Assembly: GCF_013363995.1 (NCBI RefSeq)
Contig: NZ_JABWGO010000001.1
Location: 1,869,222-1,933,221 of the forward strand
Reading direction: 5' to 3'
From: Nonomuraea rhodomycinica
GTDB lineage: Bacteria > Actinomycetota > Actinomycetes > Streptosporangiales > Streptosporangiaceae
Length of the DNA stretch: 64,000 nt
The notes beneath the pieces are model-generated. The model saw nothing but the letters and a program-made list of their open reading frames with translations, had not been told where the DNA came from and did not search any database. This document shows, piece after piece, positions 16,005-24,851 of this stretch (positions are counted from its first letter, which is position 1; every line of letters starts with the position of its first letter). A program made the translations under genes and the position numbers.

Positions 16005-17723
16005 TCAGTCGCGCGACTGGGCCGGGGCCAGGGAGAGGTCCCAGAACGCGGCGTAGCGGCCGCCGCGGCGCAGCAGCTCGTCGTGGCCGCCTTGCTCCAC
16101 GATCCGGCCGCCGTCCAGGAAGACGATGCGGTCGGCGCGGCGGACGGTCCGCAGCCGGTGCGCGACCATCACCACCGTCCGCCCCGCCATCAGCCGCTCG
16201 ATGCCCTCGTGGACGGCCGCCTCGTTCACCGGGTCCAGTGCGGAGGTCACCTCGTCCAGCAGCACGACGGGCGCGTCCTTCAGCAGCGCCCGCGCGATCG
16301 AGACGCGCTGGCGTTCGCCGCCCGACAGCAGCGCGCCGCCCTCGCCGACGTTCGTCGCCCATCCGCCGGGCAGCCGCTCGACCACCTCGTCCAGGCGCGC
16401 CGCGGCCGCCGCCGCCCGCACCTCGGCCTCGGTGGCGCCGGGACGGCCGAGCCGCACGTTGTCCTCGATGGTGCCGTCGAACAGGTAGACGTCCTGGAGC
16501 ACCATCGCGATCCGCGCCATCAGCTCCTCCGTGCCGATCGCGCGCACGTCCACGCCGCCCAGCCGCACCGCTCCCCCGTCCACGTCGTGGAAGCGCGCGA
16601 TCAACTGCAGCAGCGTGCTCTTGCCGGCCCCCGACGGCCCGACGACGGCCAGCCGCTGCCCCTGTGGCACCGTCAACGACACGCCGTCGATCACCGTGCG
16701 CTCGCCGTGCCGGAAGACGGCGGAGGCGAACTCCAGGTCATGGCGTACGGGCTGGACCGGTTCGGGCGCCTCGGGCAGCGGCTCGGTGCGCAGCACCGCG
16801 TCCAGCCTGGCCAGGACGGAGCGCGCGCCGCGGAGCTTGCCGCCGATGCCCGACAGCGAGAGCAGCGGATCCGCGCAGCGGGCGGCCAGCACCAGGATCG
16901 TCAGCACCTCCGCCACGCCGACGGTCCCGCCGAGCGCGAGGGAGAAACCCAGGACCAGCAGCGCGGTGAACACCGCCTGCACCGCGAGCGTCAGGCCCAG
17001 GGTGCCGGGCAGCGACGACAGCACGGAACGGCGGGAGGCGCGCCGGACCTCGCGCAGCGCGTCGTCGAGCAGCCGGAAGCGTTCGCCGGTCCGGCCGCCG
17101 GCCCGCAGCACCGGCTGGGCCTGGAGGTACTCGATGACCCGCCCGGCGGCCTCGTGGTCGCGTTCGTGGCGTTCCTCGTCGTCGGCGGCCGTCGCGCGTC
17201 CCGTCCAGATCTGGACGGCCGCCACGACCGGCGCGGCGGCCAGCGCCGCGAGCCCGAGCCGCCAGTTGTAGGCGAGCATCACGGCCACGATCGTCAGCGG
17301 GGTCAGGCAGGCCGACAGGAACGGCGCCAGCAGGTGCACGATCACGCTCATGGCCTGCAGGACGCCGCGGCCGGCCAGGACGGAGACCTCCCCGACGCGG
17401 TCGGGGCCGTACCAGCCGAGGGGCAGCCGGGCCAGGTGGTCGCCGAGCCGGTGGAACATGCCGCGCAGCAGCGCGGTCGCGACGCGGAAGCCGGACAGGT
17501 CGCTGCGGTAGCGCAGCGCCGCGTAGGCGGCGACCGCGGCCCCGAACGCGACGAGCCAGGGCAGGGCGTCCGCGGGCGTGCTCCCGAACAGCGCCCGCAG
17601 CACCGGCACCAGCAGCGCGTACGACAGCCCCTCGGCCACCGCGGTCGTCGTCATCAGGGCCAGGGTGCGACGTACCGGCCGGGCGTACTCGGGTCCCAGC
17701 ACGCGCAGCAACATGCGGATCAT
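16005..17723 (-). CDS. ABC exporter half-transporter (permease-ATPase), second of a pair
   Basis: The protein has 572 residues, with an N-terminal six-helix ABC exporter domain followed by an ATPase domain. The latter has Walker [11 protein letters not shown]-loop VLQDVYLF, signature LSGGERQRV, Walker [13 protein letters not shown] and H-loop VAHR, all intact. The start ATG overlaps the stop of the upstream half-transporter by 4 nt (ATGA), so the two are translationally coupled and most likely form a heterodimer. This two-half-transporter layout is seen in siderophore-associated systems (IrtAB/YbtPQ) as well as drug and peptide exporters. No siderophore genes are visible nearby, so the substrate is unknown. 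Confidence 0.88.
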   Translation of the reverse strand: MIRMLLRVLGPEYARPVRRTLALMTTTAVAEGLSYALLVPVLRALFGSTPADALPWLVAFGAAVAAYAALRYRSDLSGFRVATALLRGMFHRLGDHLARLPLGWYGPDRVGEVSVLAGRGVLQAMSVIVHLLAPFLSACLTPLTIVAVMLAYNWRLGLAALAAAPVVAAVQIWTGRATAADDEERHERDHEAAGRVIEYLQAQPVLRAGGRTGERFRLLDDALREVRRASRRSVLSSLPGTLGLTLAVQAVFTALLVLGFSLALGGTVGVAEVLTILVLAARCADPLLSLSGIGGKLRGARSVLARLDAVLRTEPLPEAPEPVQPVRHDLEFASAVFRHGERTVIDGVSLTVPQGQRLAVVGPSGAGKSTLLQLIARFHDVDGGAVRLGGVDVRAIGTEELMARIAMVLQDVYLFDGTIEDNVRLGRPGATEAEVRAAAAAARLDEVVERLPGGWATNVGEGGALLSGGERQRVSIARALLKDAPVVLLDEVTSALDPVNEAAVHEGIERLMAGRTVVMVAHRLRTVRRADRIVFLDGGRIVEQGGHDELLRRGGRYAAFWDLSLAPAQSRD

Positions 17724-19603
17724 CGGGGCTCGTCTCCTCGGGGCGCGCCGCTCTCGCCGGCGACGGCCGATCGGTGGGACTTCCAGAACGCGGCGAACCT
17801 GCCGTCGCGCGCCAGCAGCTCGGCCGGCGCGCCGCGCTCGACGACCGCCCCGTTCTCCAGCAGCACGACGGTGTCGGCGTCGGCGATCGTCTCCAGGCGA
17901 TGGGCGATGACGAGAACGGTCCGGTCGCCTCCCAGGGCGGCCAGGGCCCGGCGCACCGCCTGTTCGGTCTGCGGGTCGGCGAAGGCGGTCGCCTCGTCGA
18001 GCACCAGGACGGGCGCGTCGGCGAGCAGGGCCCGCGCGATCGCGACGCGCTGCGCCTCGCCGCCCGACAGTCCGGCGTCCTCGCCGATCACCGACGCGTA
18101 CCCGCGGGGCAGCTGGAGGATCCGGTCGTGGATGTTCGCCAGGCGGGCGGCGCGGACCACGTCGTCGGGGCCGGCGTGCGGCACGGCCAGCGCGATGTTG
18201 TCCGCGACGGACGCGCGCAGCAGGCGGACGTCCTGGAAGACGAAGGACACCGTCCGGTACAGCTCGCGGCTGCCGATCTCGCGCAGGTCGGCGCCGCCCA
18301 GCACGACCGAGCCATGGGTCGGGTCGAAGAACCGCGGCAGCAACTGGACCAGCGTGGACTTCCCGCTCCCCGACGGCCCGACGACCGCGGTGACCGTGCC
18401 CGGCTCCAGCACCAGGTCGATCCCGCGCAGCACCTCGTGCCCGCTCTCGTAGCCGAACCGCACGCCGCGCAGTTCCACCCGGTGTCCGCGCGGCTCGACC
18501 GGGTGCGCGGGCTCCGGCAGCGGCGGCGTCGCGAGCACGTCGCCGATCCGGCCGAGCGCGCGCCGGGCGGCCTGCAGGTCGTCGAAGCCGTGGCCGAGGG
18601 CCGCCACGGGAGCGGTCAGGCCGAGCCCCAGCAGCAGGAAGGGCAGCAGCCCGGCCGGCTCCATGGCGCCGTTCGTGATCAGCGCCGCGCCGCCGCCGAG
18701 CACGACGAGCAGCACGAACGGCGGCGACAGCGCAAGCTGCATCCCCGCGGCGACCGGCGCCATGCCGCGCACCCAGCGGAGGAAGGCGTCGGTGAACTCG
18801 TCCGCGGCCGTACGGAACCTGCGGTGGGCGCGACCGGCCCCGCCGAACGCCTTGACCACCGCGATGCCCTGCGCGAACTCGACGGCGGCGTTGGAGATCC
18901 GGCCCATGCCCGCGTCGAACTCCTTCTGCTCGCGCAGCCGGGCCGGGGTCATCATGAGGGGGACCAGCGCCACCGCCAGCAGCACGGGCGCCAGCGTGAT
19001 CAGCGTCAGCCGCCAGTCGACGGTGAACAGGTAGACCAGCGACACCAGCGGCACCACGAAGGCGGCGACGAGCTCGCCGGGAGCGTGGGCGATGAACGGG
19101 TGCACGGCGCTCACGTCGTCGCCCACCACCTTGGCCAGCTCGCCGGTCCGGCGCCGGGAGAGCCAGCCGATCGGCACGCGGCCCAGCCGCGCGGCGAGCC
19201 GCCGGCGCAACGCCAGTTGCACCTGGCCGTCGACGACGTGCCCGATCCCGGACGACGCGGCCGTGAACAGCAGCCGGACGAGCAGACCGGCCGCGCCCAC
19301 GACGACGACGGTCCAGACGCGACCGTGATCGACCGGGCCGGTGGACAGCAGGGTACGGCCGAGTTCGACGACCGCCAGCAGCGGCGCCAGCCCCGCGACG
19401 GCGCCGATCACCTGCAGCAGGACGACGGCGCCGAAACTCCACGCGTACGGGCGCAGCAGCCGCGCCATGCTCTGTTCCGTATGGTCCACCGCCGGGCCCG
19501 GGGGCGGCGCGGACTGTTCCCTCGCCGGGTCGGGGGGCGGCGCGGACTGTTCTCTCGCCGGGCCCGAGGGCGGCGCGGACTGTTGCCTCGCCTGGTGCGT
19601 CAT
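17720..19603 (-). CDS. ABC exporter half-transporter (permease-ATPase), first of a pair, with repeated N-terminal extension
   Basis: The transmembrane domain starts around [18 protein letters not shown] and is followed by an ATPase domain with Walker [11 protein letters not shown]-loop VFQDVRLL, signature LSGGEAQRV, Walker [13 protein letters not shown] and H-loop IAHR. Between the chosen ATG (MTHQARQQ) and the first helix lies a ~45-residue hydrophilic leader. It is made of three 11-residue repeats of the type [11 protein letters not shown], encoded by 33-bp DNA repeats. An alternative start at 19468 (MARLLRPY), preceded by GGAACAGAG, would remove this leader and give a standard-length protein; I cannot decide between them. 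It is coupled to the downstream half-transporter by a 4-nt overlap. Confidence 0.85.
   Translation of the reverse strand: MTHQARQQSAPPSGPAREQSAPPPDPAREQSAPPPGPAVDHTEQSMARLLRPYAWSFGAVVLLQVIGAVAGLAPLLAVVELGRTLLSTGPVDHGRVWTVVVVGAAGLLVRLLFTAASSGIGHVVDGQVQLALRRRLAARLGRVPIGWLSRRRTGELAKVVGDDVSAVHPFIAHAPGELVAAFVVPLVSLVYLFTVDWRLTLITLAPVLLAVALVPLMMTPARLREQKEFDAGMGRISNAAVEFAQGIAVVKAFGGAGRAHRRFRTAADEFTDAFLRWVRGMAPVAAGMQLALSPPFVLLVVLGGGAALITNGAMEPAGLLPFLLLGLGLTAPVAALGHGFDDLQAARRALGRIGDVLATPPLPEPAHPVEPRGHRVELRGVRFGYESGHEVLRGIDLVLEPGTVTAVVGPSGSGKSTLVQLLPRFFDPTHGSVVLGGADLREIGSRELYRTVSFVFQDVRLLRASVADNIALAVPHAGPDDVVRAARLANIHDRILQLPRGYASVIGEDAGLSGGEAQRVAIARALLADAPVLVLDEATAFADPQTEQAVRRALAALGGDRTVLVIAHRLETIADADTVVLLENGAVVERGAPAELLARDGRFAAFWKSHRSAVAGESGAPRGDEPR
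19490..19588. repeat. Three tandem 33-bp repeats inside the ABC exporter 5' end
   Basis: Three consecutive 33-bp units share the core GGCGGCGCGGACTGTT and differ at a few positions. In the minus-strand frame each encodes [22 protein letters not shown] or [11 protein letters not shown]. The length is a multiple of three, so copy-number change would keep the frame. Confidence 0.85.
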
Positions 19604-19679
19604 CACGGCGCAATCGTCGTGCGGCCCGCCCTTCAGGGGCGTCCTGCGGGCGGAGTCATCTGCCGCTACCGCACCGGGA

Positions 19680-20969
19680 TCAACGACCGGCCGGGCTACT
19701 ACGCCGGGAGTAGTGCCGTGCCACGGCGGCTCGCTCACGCACGAGAAGTCCGCCGAGGGCGGCGGCGACGACGGGCAGCCCGGCGGCCACGGCGGCGACA
19801 GCGGTCCGCGGAGTCTCGAAGGGCAGCACCCGTGGCGGGTCCTCCCAGGTGGTCGACATCGTCAGGGGCCAGATCAGCAGCATCCCGATGGCACATCCGG
19901 CGAGCGCGCCGGGCACCGCACCGCACAGCGCGCTCAGCCCCGCCCGGGAGGCGCCGAACCCTCGCGAAGCCACCGATCCGGCACCGGCCCGCCGCAGCAC
20001 CTGCCCCGGACGCGCACGCCTGGCCGCGCCGATCCCGGTCGCCAAGGCGCCGCCGAGGGCGAGGAGGAGCAGCGCGGCGGCGAGGACCCGCCAGCCGACC
20101 AAGGGCTGGTACCCCCGCTCGACGTAGGTGTCCGCGAGGTCGCCCAGCCGGCTGTCGAGCCGCGCCCGCTCGTCCTCCGAGGTTCTCGTGACCACCACGG
20201 CCGTGTCGTCGTCGTACGGCGTCGCCTGATCACCCGTGAGATACCTCAGCAGCGTCTCATCACCGATGACCTGGGGCCGATGGACACCTTCGTCCGACAG
20301 GTCGACGTTGTCGGCACGCGCGGTGAAGTTCTGGTCTCCGAACAGAGAGCCGCTCAGGGTCTCGGTCTGCGTGACGGGCACGCCAGGCAACTCCCGCTGG
20401 ACCGCCGCACGTACGGCGCCGAGGCGCTCCGCCGGGAAATACCCCACCAGGAGGGCGCCGGGCCGGGCCCTGGGGACGTACTGGGCGCTGCCCTGCCCCG
20501 TCATGCCGACCGCGACGACCGTCACCGCGATGGCGAGAGCCGTCGCCGTCGCGGTGACCGTGACGGCGACAGCCGTGGTCTCACGGCGATCGGCCAGGTC
20601 GCGGGCGGCCAGGCGGACCGGCAGCGGCAGCCGTTCCGCGGGCCGGGCGAGGACCTCCAGCAGCCACGAGGCGAGCGCCCCCAGACCGAGGAGGAGCAGA
20701 CCCGCGCCGACGAGGGCCATCAGGACGGTCACGAGGGCTTCGAAGGCGCCGTAGCGTCCCCCTTCACGCGCCGCCCACGCGCCGAGCACCATCATGCAGA
20801 CGCCGACGAGCGCCAGGCTCCACCCCCAGACCACATATCCCCGCCTGACGCGCACGTGGCGGTCAGGCGGGGCGGACGAGGTCGCGAGCGTCATGGCCGC
20901 GGCCGCGAACGCCACAGGAACGACCATGCCCAGGGCGATCCTGAAGAGGGTCTCGAGCTCGTCGATCAT
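19680..20969 (-). CDS. FtsX-like permease, half-length
   Basis: The protein has 429 residues with about seven membrane segments: LFRIALGMVVPVAFAAAAM, WSLALVGVCMMVLGAWA, ALVTVLMALVGAGLLLLGL, then RLAARDLADRRETT entering a helix, a ~150-residue extracytoplasmic domain, and three C-terminal helices. The motif before the large domain and the last three helices match the second half of actinobacterial FtsX/MacB-type permeases, usually ~800 residues with two such halves. The first half is absent, and no dedicated ATPase of the LolD/MacB type is adjacent. It may be a natural half-size permease or a truncated remnant. It lies upstream of and co-directional with the ABC exporter pair, 76 nt away. Confidence 0.65.
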   Translation of the reverse strand: MIDELETLFRIALGMVVPVAFAAAAMTLATSSAPPDRHVRVRRGYVVWGWSLALVGVCMMVLGAWAAREGGRYGAFEALVTVLMALVGAGLLLLGLGALASWLLEVLARPAERLPLPVRLAARDLADRRETTAVAVTVTATATALAIAVTVVAVGMTGQGSAQYVPRARPGALLVGYFPAERLGAVRAAVQRELPGVPVTQTETLSGSLFGDQNFTARADNVDLSDEGVHRPQVIGDETLLRYLTGDQATPYDDDTAVVVTRTSEDERARLDSRLGDLADTYVERGYQPLVGWRVLAAALLLLALGGALATGIGAARRARPGQVLRRAGAGSVASRGFGASRAGLSALCGAVPGALAGCAIGMLLIWPLTMSTTWEDPPRVLPFETPRTAVAAVAAGLPVVAAALGGLLVRERAAVARHYSRRSSPAGR

Positions 20970-21092
20970 GGCCGGATCGTAGCCGCCGGCGGGCCGCCGC
21001 CACGGGGCCCCCGGACGAACGATGCTTGATCGACGCGTACCGTTCCTTATGCCCCATGGACACCATGAAGCGCGAAAGGCCGGTCTCGTCAC

Positions 21093-21872
21093 GTGCCCCT
21101 GATCTCCGTCATCACCCCGAGCTACCGGCCGGTGCCCGAACAGCTCCTGGAGGCCTACGAGTCCGTCCGAGCGCAGGAGTTACCCCGGGGCTGGGAGGTC
21201 GAGTGGGTCATCCAGGAGGACGGCGACACCGGCGCCGCCCTGGACATCCTCCCGGCCGATCCCGTCGTGAGGTTCGCCACGGGCCGCCGGGGCGGCGTCG
21301 CCCTGACGCGGAACATGGCGCTCGCGCGGGCCCGGGGCGACCTGGTGAAGAACCTCGACCACGACGACGTCCTCACCCCCGGCGTGCTCGCCCGGGACAT
21401 CGAGGTCCTGGCGTCGGACCCGCTGGTGCAGTGGACGACCTCCCCCGTCCTGGACCTGCTGCCCGACGGCTCGACGGTCGCGTTCGACAGCGACCCGGCG
21501 CCGGGCCGGATCGAGCCGGGGCACGTGTTCGAGCACTGGCGCACCCACGGCTACCGGCTCCCGGTCCACCCCACGAGCATCTGCATCCGCCGGCCGCTGG
21601 CCGTCGCGCTCGGCGGCTGGATGGGCGTCCCCGGCTCGGACGACACGGGGCTGCTGGTCCCGGCCAGCGTCGTGAGCTACGGGTACTTCCACGCCGAGGC
21701 GGGCCTGCTGTACCGCAAGTGGCCGGGGCAGGAGACGGCCGCCTCCGGCCACTACGCGCCCATGGAGTGGAGCCTGCGCATGCGGCTGATCGAGGAGCGG
21801 GCGGAGACGGTCAGGAAGCTCTGGCCGGACGTCGTGGGGGTCACTTGGGGTGGTCGAGGAGGAGGGGTTTGA
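21093..21872 (+). CDS. Family 2 glycosyltransferase
   Basis: The protein has 259 residues starting at GTG. It opens with the GT-A strand PLISVITPSYRP and contains VIQEDGD, GGVALTRNMALARARG and the metal/nucleotide-sugar motif NLDHDDVLTPG (DxD-like DHDD). These features define a GT2 inverting transferase that moves a sugar from a nucleotide-sugar donor. There are no membrane helices, so it is probably cytosolic. Its last 32 nt overlap the end of the opposing lipoprotein gene. It stands alone between the divergent FtsX-type permease and that gene, and nothing in the context identifies the acceptor. Confidence 0.85.
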   Translation: MPLISVITPSYRPVPEQLLEAYESVRAQELPRGWEVEWVIQEDGDTGAALDILPADPVVRFATGRRGGVALTRNMALARARGDLVKNLDHDDVLTPGVLARDIEVLASDPLVQWTTSPVLDLLPDGSTVAFDSDPAPGRIEPGHVFEHWRTHGYRLPVHPTSICIRRPLAVALGGWMGVPGSDDTGLLVPASVVSYGYFHAEAGLLYRKWPGQETAASGHYAPMEWSLRMRLIEERAETVRKLWPDVVGVTWGGRGGGV

Positions 21873-22395
21873 GCTGACGGAAGAATTCGGTGGCGTCGGC
21901 GAGGGAGTCGCGGCCGGGGGCGTGCTCGATGATGTTGACGGTGAGGAGGCGCTCGTAGTCGGGCGTCCATCCGTAGACGAAGGCGATGGTCTTGTCCTTG
22001 GCGTTCTTCCGCCGCGCCGCGAAGCCGGGCCCCAGGGCCTCCGGCAGGTCTTCCCCCTTGGTCGACAGCTTGGTGTTCTCCAAGTCCTCAGCGTCATCCG
22101 GTGACGGATCGAAGACTTCTATCAGGAGGCCCAGACTGCTGTCGGACGCGCCTTCCTCTCGCACCGAGCACGACGCGAAGCGCCGCCCCATATCCATCTT
22201 CGTGCCAGACGCCCTGTACTCGCTGAGACCTGTGGCGATCTTGATGGAGTTCGCTGAGATCAGGTCGCATTCTCGTGGAGCCGCCGTCACATCGCCCAGC
22301 GGCCGGGGATCCGGGGGCGGTGTGGAGGGAGCTGAACAGCCGGCCGCCAGGGCAAGCACGACGAGGACGGATCCGGCGGCCGATGGGATTCTCAT
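21841..22395 (-). CDS. Putative lipoprotein (DUF3558-like), last gene of a three-gene cassette
   Basis: The protein has 184 residues. MRIPSAAGSVLVVLALAAGCS is a lipoprotein signal with lipobox LAAGC. The mature part has two further Cys (ECDLIS and ASCSVREE) placed as in DUF3558-type lipoproteins of actinobacteria. A conserved-looking end (RLLTVNIIEHAPGRDSLADATEFFRQL) follows. Its ATG shares one base with the TGA of the preceding gene (TGATG), so the cassette is translationally coupled. It is likely anchored outside the membrane and may assist the large protein encoded just upstream. The family assignment rests on architecture only. Confidence 0.7.
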   Translation of the reverse strand: MRIPSAAGSVLVVLALAAGCSAPSTPPPDPRPLGDVTAAPRECDLISANSIKIATGLSEYRASGTKMDMGRRFASCSVREEGASDSSLGLLIEVFDPSPDDAEDLENTKLSTKGEDLPEALGPGFAARRKNAKDKTIAFVYGWTPDYERLLTVNIIEHAPGRDSLADATEFFRQLKPLLLDHPK

Positions 22396-24455
22396 CAGCC
22401 ACGCCCGTAGTAATTCTTGGCGGCGTCGAAGCCGTCCTCGATGGCGTTACCCGGCTCGCCGAGAACACGACCGACGTCGCTCAGACTCAGCCACTCCTTG
22501 TAGCTCTCCCGCTGGTCGGCATTCATGTCGTCGCGAGGCAGAATCTTCCCGTCATCCATGAAATGGCCGTCAGCGCCCGGCGAGAAGTCCTTGTAGTGGT
22601 AGGGGTGGGTCCTGGCGGGCACATGTGGATCGCCGAAAAGGCCGTGACGCATCATCGTGGCCACCGTGAGATCGGTGAACATGTCCTGGGACACTTTCAG
22701 CGCGGTGTCCGCACCCTCACGTGCCTGGTCCTCGCGGCCGGACTTGACTTTCCCGAAGATCGCCTCTTTGGCTTTGTCCACCATGAGTCCCACAAACTTC
22801 CCCTGAGGGCCTGGCGCCAGGCCGACCACCTTCTCGGCCATCTCCTTGAAAGCAGCGAAACGCGCGTCCTCCGCCTTCGCCGTTTCGATGGCGGAGAGGT
22901 TGGCCGCATCGGTGATCACAAATGTCGTTGTGCTGAGACTGCCTGCCGCGAAGGAGAATGCGGCGCCTCCGCTGCGGCTCATGCGCTCTTCGAGTATGTC
23001 CTGCCGCTTTGCGTCGAGCTGCTGTCGCGTGGCCTGCGGGTGCGAACTCCGCCACTCAGCGACATCCGCGTGGATCTCGGCCGCGATCCTGCCGGCCAGC
23101 TCGTCCAGCATCTTGGTGGCATACAGCCCATGAGCCGCAGCCACGGTCTGGAACACCTCATCGTCGGCGAATGCCCATTTCATGGCGCTCTTGGTGTCCT
23201 TCGCATTGAATTTGGCACCATAGGGTTCCACGCCCTGCAAGTTCTTGTCCGAGTCAGCCTTCGTCACCACAGCCGGCATCTTCGTGCTGAAGGTCTGCAG
23301 GTCGCGGTGCACGTCCCCGACGTACTGAGCCAAGACCGTACCGAGGTGCCCCCGCGTATGCGGCAGGTTCGCCTGAACCTTGGGATCGCTCCAGAACCGG
23401 ACCGCCCACGACGCGATCAGCGCCGACTTGTACCCCCGCGAACCCCCCGGCGGCAGGTCGTGGTCACGGAACTCCGTGCTCGCCGCCTGCACCGCCCACC
23501 CCAGGTCGCCGTCGGCGTCGCCGTCCCAGGTGTGCTTGCGCATCAGGTAGGCCAGCGGCCGGCGCTGCGGGTCGGTGAAGAAGTCCTGTGCCACGGCGGG
23601 ATGGTGGGCCAGCGCGACCAGCGCCGTCCCCATGGGGCTGAGGTCTCCCGGCGAGAGGTCCTTGGGGCCGGGCCTCGTCCAGGGGTCTCGCGGGAGGCTC
23701 GGGTCGGGCGGGTGGGCCACGTCCTTGTCGTAGAGCTTGCGGACCACCGTGAGCAGGAACGCGGGGTCGAAGTCGCCGTCCTGGAGCAGCTTCTTCACCG
23801 CGAACGCGTTCTGCGGGTTCTCGACGTCCTCGACCAGCCGGTCGGCGTAGTCGGCGGGCAGCCGCATCGAGCCCACGCCCCGTGACGCCGCGCCCAGGAT
23901 CCGGCTGAGCATGGTGGCGAGCCGGTCCTGGGTCCGGACGTCGCGCTGGGACGGGCGTTCGGACTGCGCGAGGCCGGCCCCGTACGTCCTGGCGATCAGG
24001 GCCTTGAGCTCGCGCGGCGGGATCTCCTTGGCCAGGGCCAGGGCGAAGTACGGGTCGTTCCTGTGCCGTTCGACGTCGGCGACCGTCTTCGCGTCGAGCG
24101 CGTGCCCCTTGATCTGTTCCCGCAGCTCGGCGGCCAGGGACCTGGCGGAGGCCGCCCCCTCGGCGGGGGACTTCGACAGCCAGTCGGACTCGTTGGCCCA
24201 GAGCGTGCCGCCCTTGCCGGGCTCGCGGTCGGGGGTGGCGAGGATCAGGTCGAGGCGGCCCTGGAGCGCGGGGATCCGGTCGCTCATCTGGTGGCCGATG
24301 GCGCGGAGCGGGGTCGGGCCCCACAGGGGGATGTCGAGCGAGGTCAGGGCCCGCTCCACCTGGAGGCCGACGTCGGGGATGGTGCCGCTGACCCGCTTCA
24401 TGCCGTTGATGAGCTGCGTCATCAGCGCGGGGTTGATGCCGACCATGGGGCTCAT
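22395..24455 (-). CDS. Large actinobacterial protein, DUF6571-like
   Basis: The protein has 686 residues. The N-terminus MSPMVGINPALMTQLINGMKR resembles the helical start of WXG100/ESX-associated proteins. The body contains repeated ALVALAHHPAVAQDFF-type helical segments, a Gly/Pro-poor helical C-terminal region and a hydrophobic stretch GGAAFSFAAGSLSTTTFVIT. This pattern resembles DUF6571 proteins, which are common in Streptosporangiales and carry no known enzymatic motif. The start ATG overlaps the stop of the upstream small gene (ATGA), and the stop overlaps the lipoprotein start. A role in a secreted or cell-envelope complex is an inference from the context: helical small partner on one side, lipoprotein on the other. 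Confidence 0.7.
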   Translation of the reverse strand: MSPMVGINPALMTQLINGMKRVSGTIPDVGLQVERALTSLDIPLWGPTPLRAIGHQMSDRIPALQGRLDLILATPDREPGKGGTLWANESDWLSKSPAEGAASARSLAAELREQIKGHALDAKTVADVERHRNDPYFALALAKEIPPRELKALIARTYGAGLAQSERPSQRDVRTQDRLATMLSRILGAASRGVGSMRLPADYADRLVEDVENPQNAFAVKKLLQDGDFDPAFLLTVVRKLYDKDVAHPPDPSLPRDPWTRPGPKDLSPGDLSPMGTALVALAHHPAVAQDFFTDPQRRPLAYLMRKHTWDGDADGDLGWAVQAASTEFRDHDLPPGGSRGYKSALIASWAVRFWSDPKVQANLPHTRGHLGTVLAQYVGDVHRDLQTFSTKMPAVVTKADSDKNLQGVEPYGAKFNAKDTKSAMKWAFADDEVFQTVAAAHGLYATKMLDELAGRIAAEIHADVAEWRSSHPQATRQQLDAKRQDILEERMSRSGGAAFSFAAGSLSTTTFVITDAANLSAIETAKAEDARFAAFKEMAEKVVGLAPGPQGKFVGLMVDKAKEAIFGKVKSGREDQAREGADTALKVSQDMFTDLTVATMMRHGLFGDPHVPARTHPYHYKDFSPGADGHFMDDGKILPRDDMNADQRESYKEWLSLSDVGRVLGEPGNAIEDGFDAAKNYYGRG

Positions 24456-24700
24456 CGGGGGGCCGCCCCCTTGCCCTGCGCGGACGGCCTCAGGGAGTCC
24501 AGCAGCGACAGCGCCCGGGTGAACATGTCCTTGAACGCCTGGTCCCACGCCCGCAGGTCGGCGGCGAGCCGGTCCCCCGCCTCGCCCTTGAGCGCCCCGT
24601 CGTCGACCAGCCGGACGAGCGCGATCACGTCGTTCGCGTGCTGGTCGCGTAATCGCTCGATCTGACGCCGGGCGGCGTCGATCTCTTCCTGCGTCGCCAT
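24452..24700 (-). CDS. Small helical protein, WXG100-like partner
   Basis: The protein has 82 residues, almost entirely predicted helical: two amphipathic helices (IDAARRQIERLRDQHANDV and GDRLAADLRAWDQAFKDMF) separated by a short break, followed by a polar tail. Size and helix-turn-helix layout match WXG100-type proteins, although the central WxG is not present; a Trp occurs in the second helix. It is the first gene of the cassette, with a GGGGGA site before its ATG. It is coupled to the DUF6571-like gene by a 4-nt overlap, suggesting stoichiometric production and a physical complex. Confidence 0.65.
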   Translation of the reverse strand: MATQEEIDAARRQIERLRDQHANDVIALVRLVDDGALKGEAGDRLAADLRAWDQAFKDMFTRALSLLDSLRPSAQGKGAAPR

Positions 24701-24851
24701 GGTCCCCCGATCTCATGGGCGTGGGAGATTCCGGGATCGATCGCATGGTAACCACGGGGCAGGCCGGGGTGAAGCCGAATATCGCGTACGCGGCGATATT
24801 GCTATGGATCACCTGGCCGGGCCCGGCGAAGGGCCGGGCCCGGCCAGGCCG

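Noticed and set aside
15066..18452. An 1128-codon plus-strand frame across the PL8 gene end and ABC genes
   Set aside because: It is antisense or out of frame to well-supported genes, with low-complexity composition and no motif.
16005..19613. A 1202-codon minus-strand frame spanning both ABC half-transporters
   Set aside because: Only its last ~570 codons are real (second half-transporter). The rest is an out-of-frame reading of the first half-transporter, which has its own intact frame.
16005..20969. Siderophore biosynthesis or import cluster around the paired ABC half-transporters
   Set aside because: No NRPS, siderophore synthetase, reductase or Fur/IdeR-like box is visible nearby; the pair alone is not sufficient evidence.
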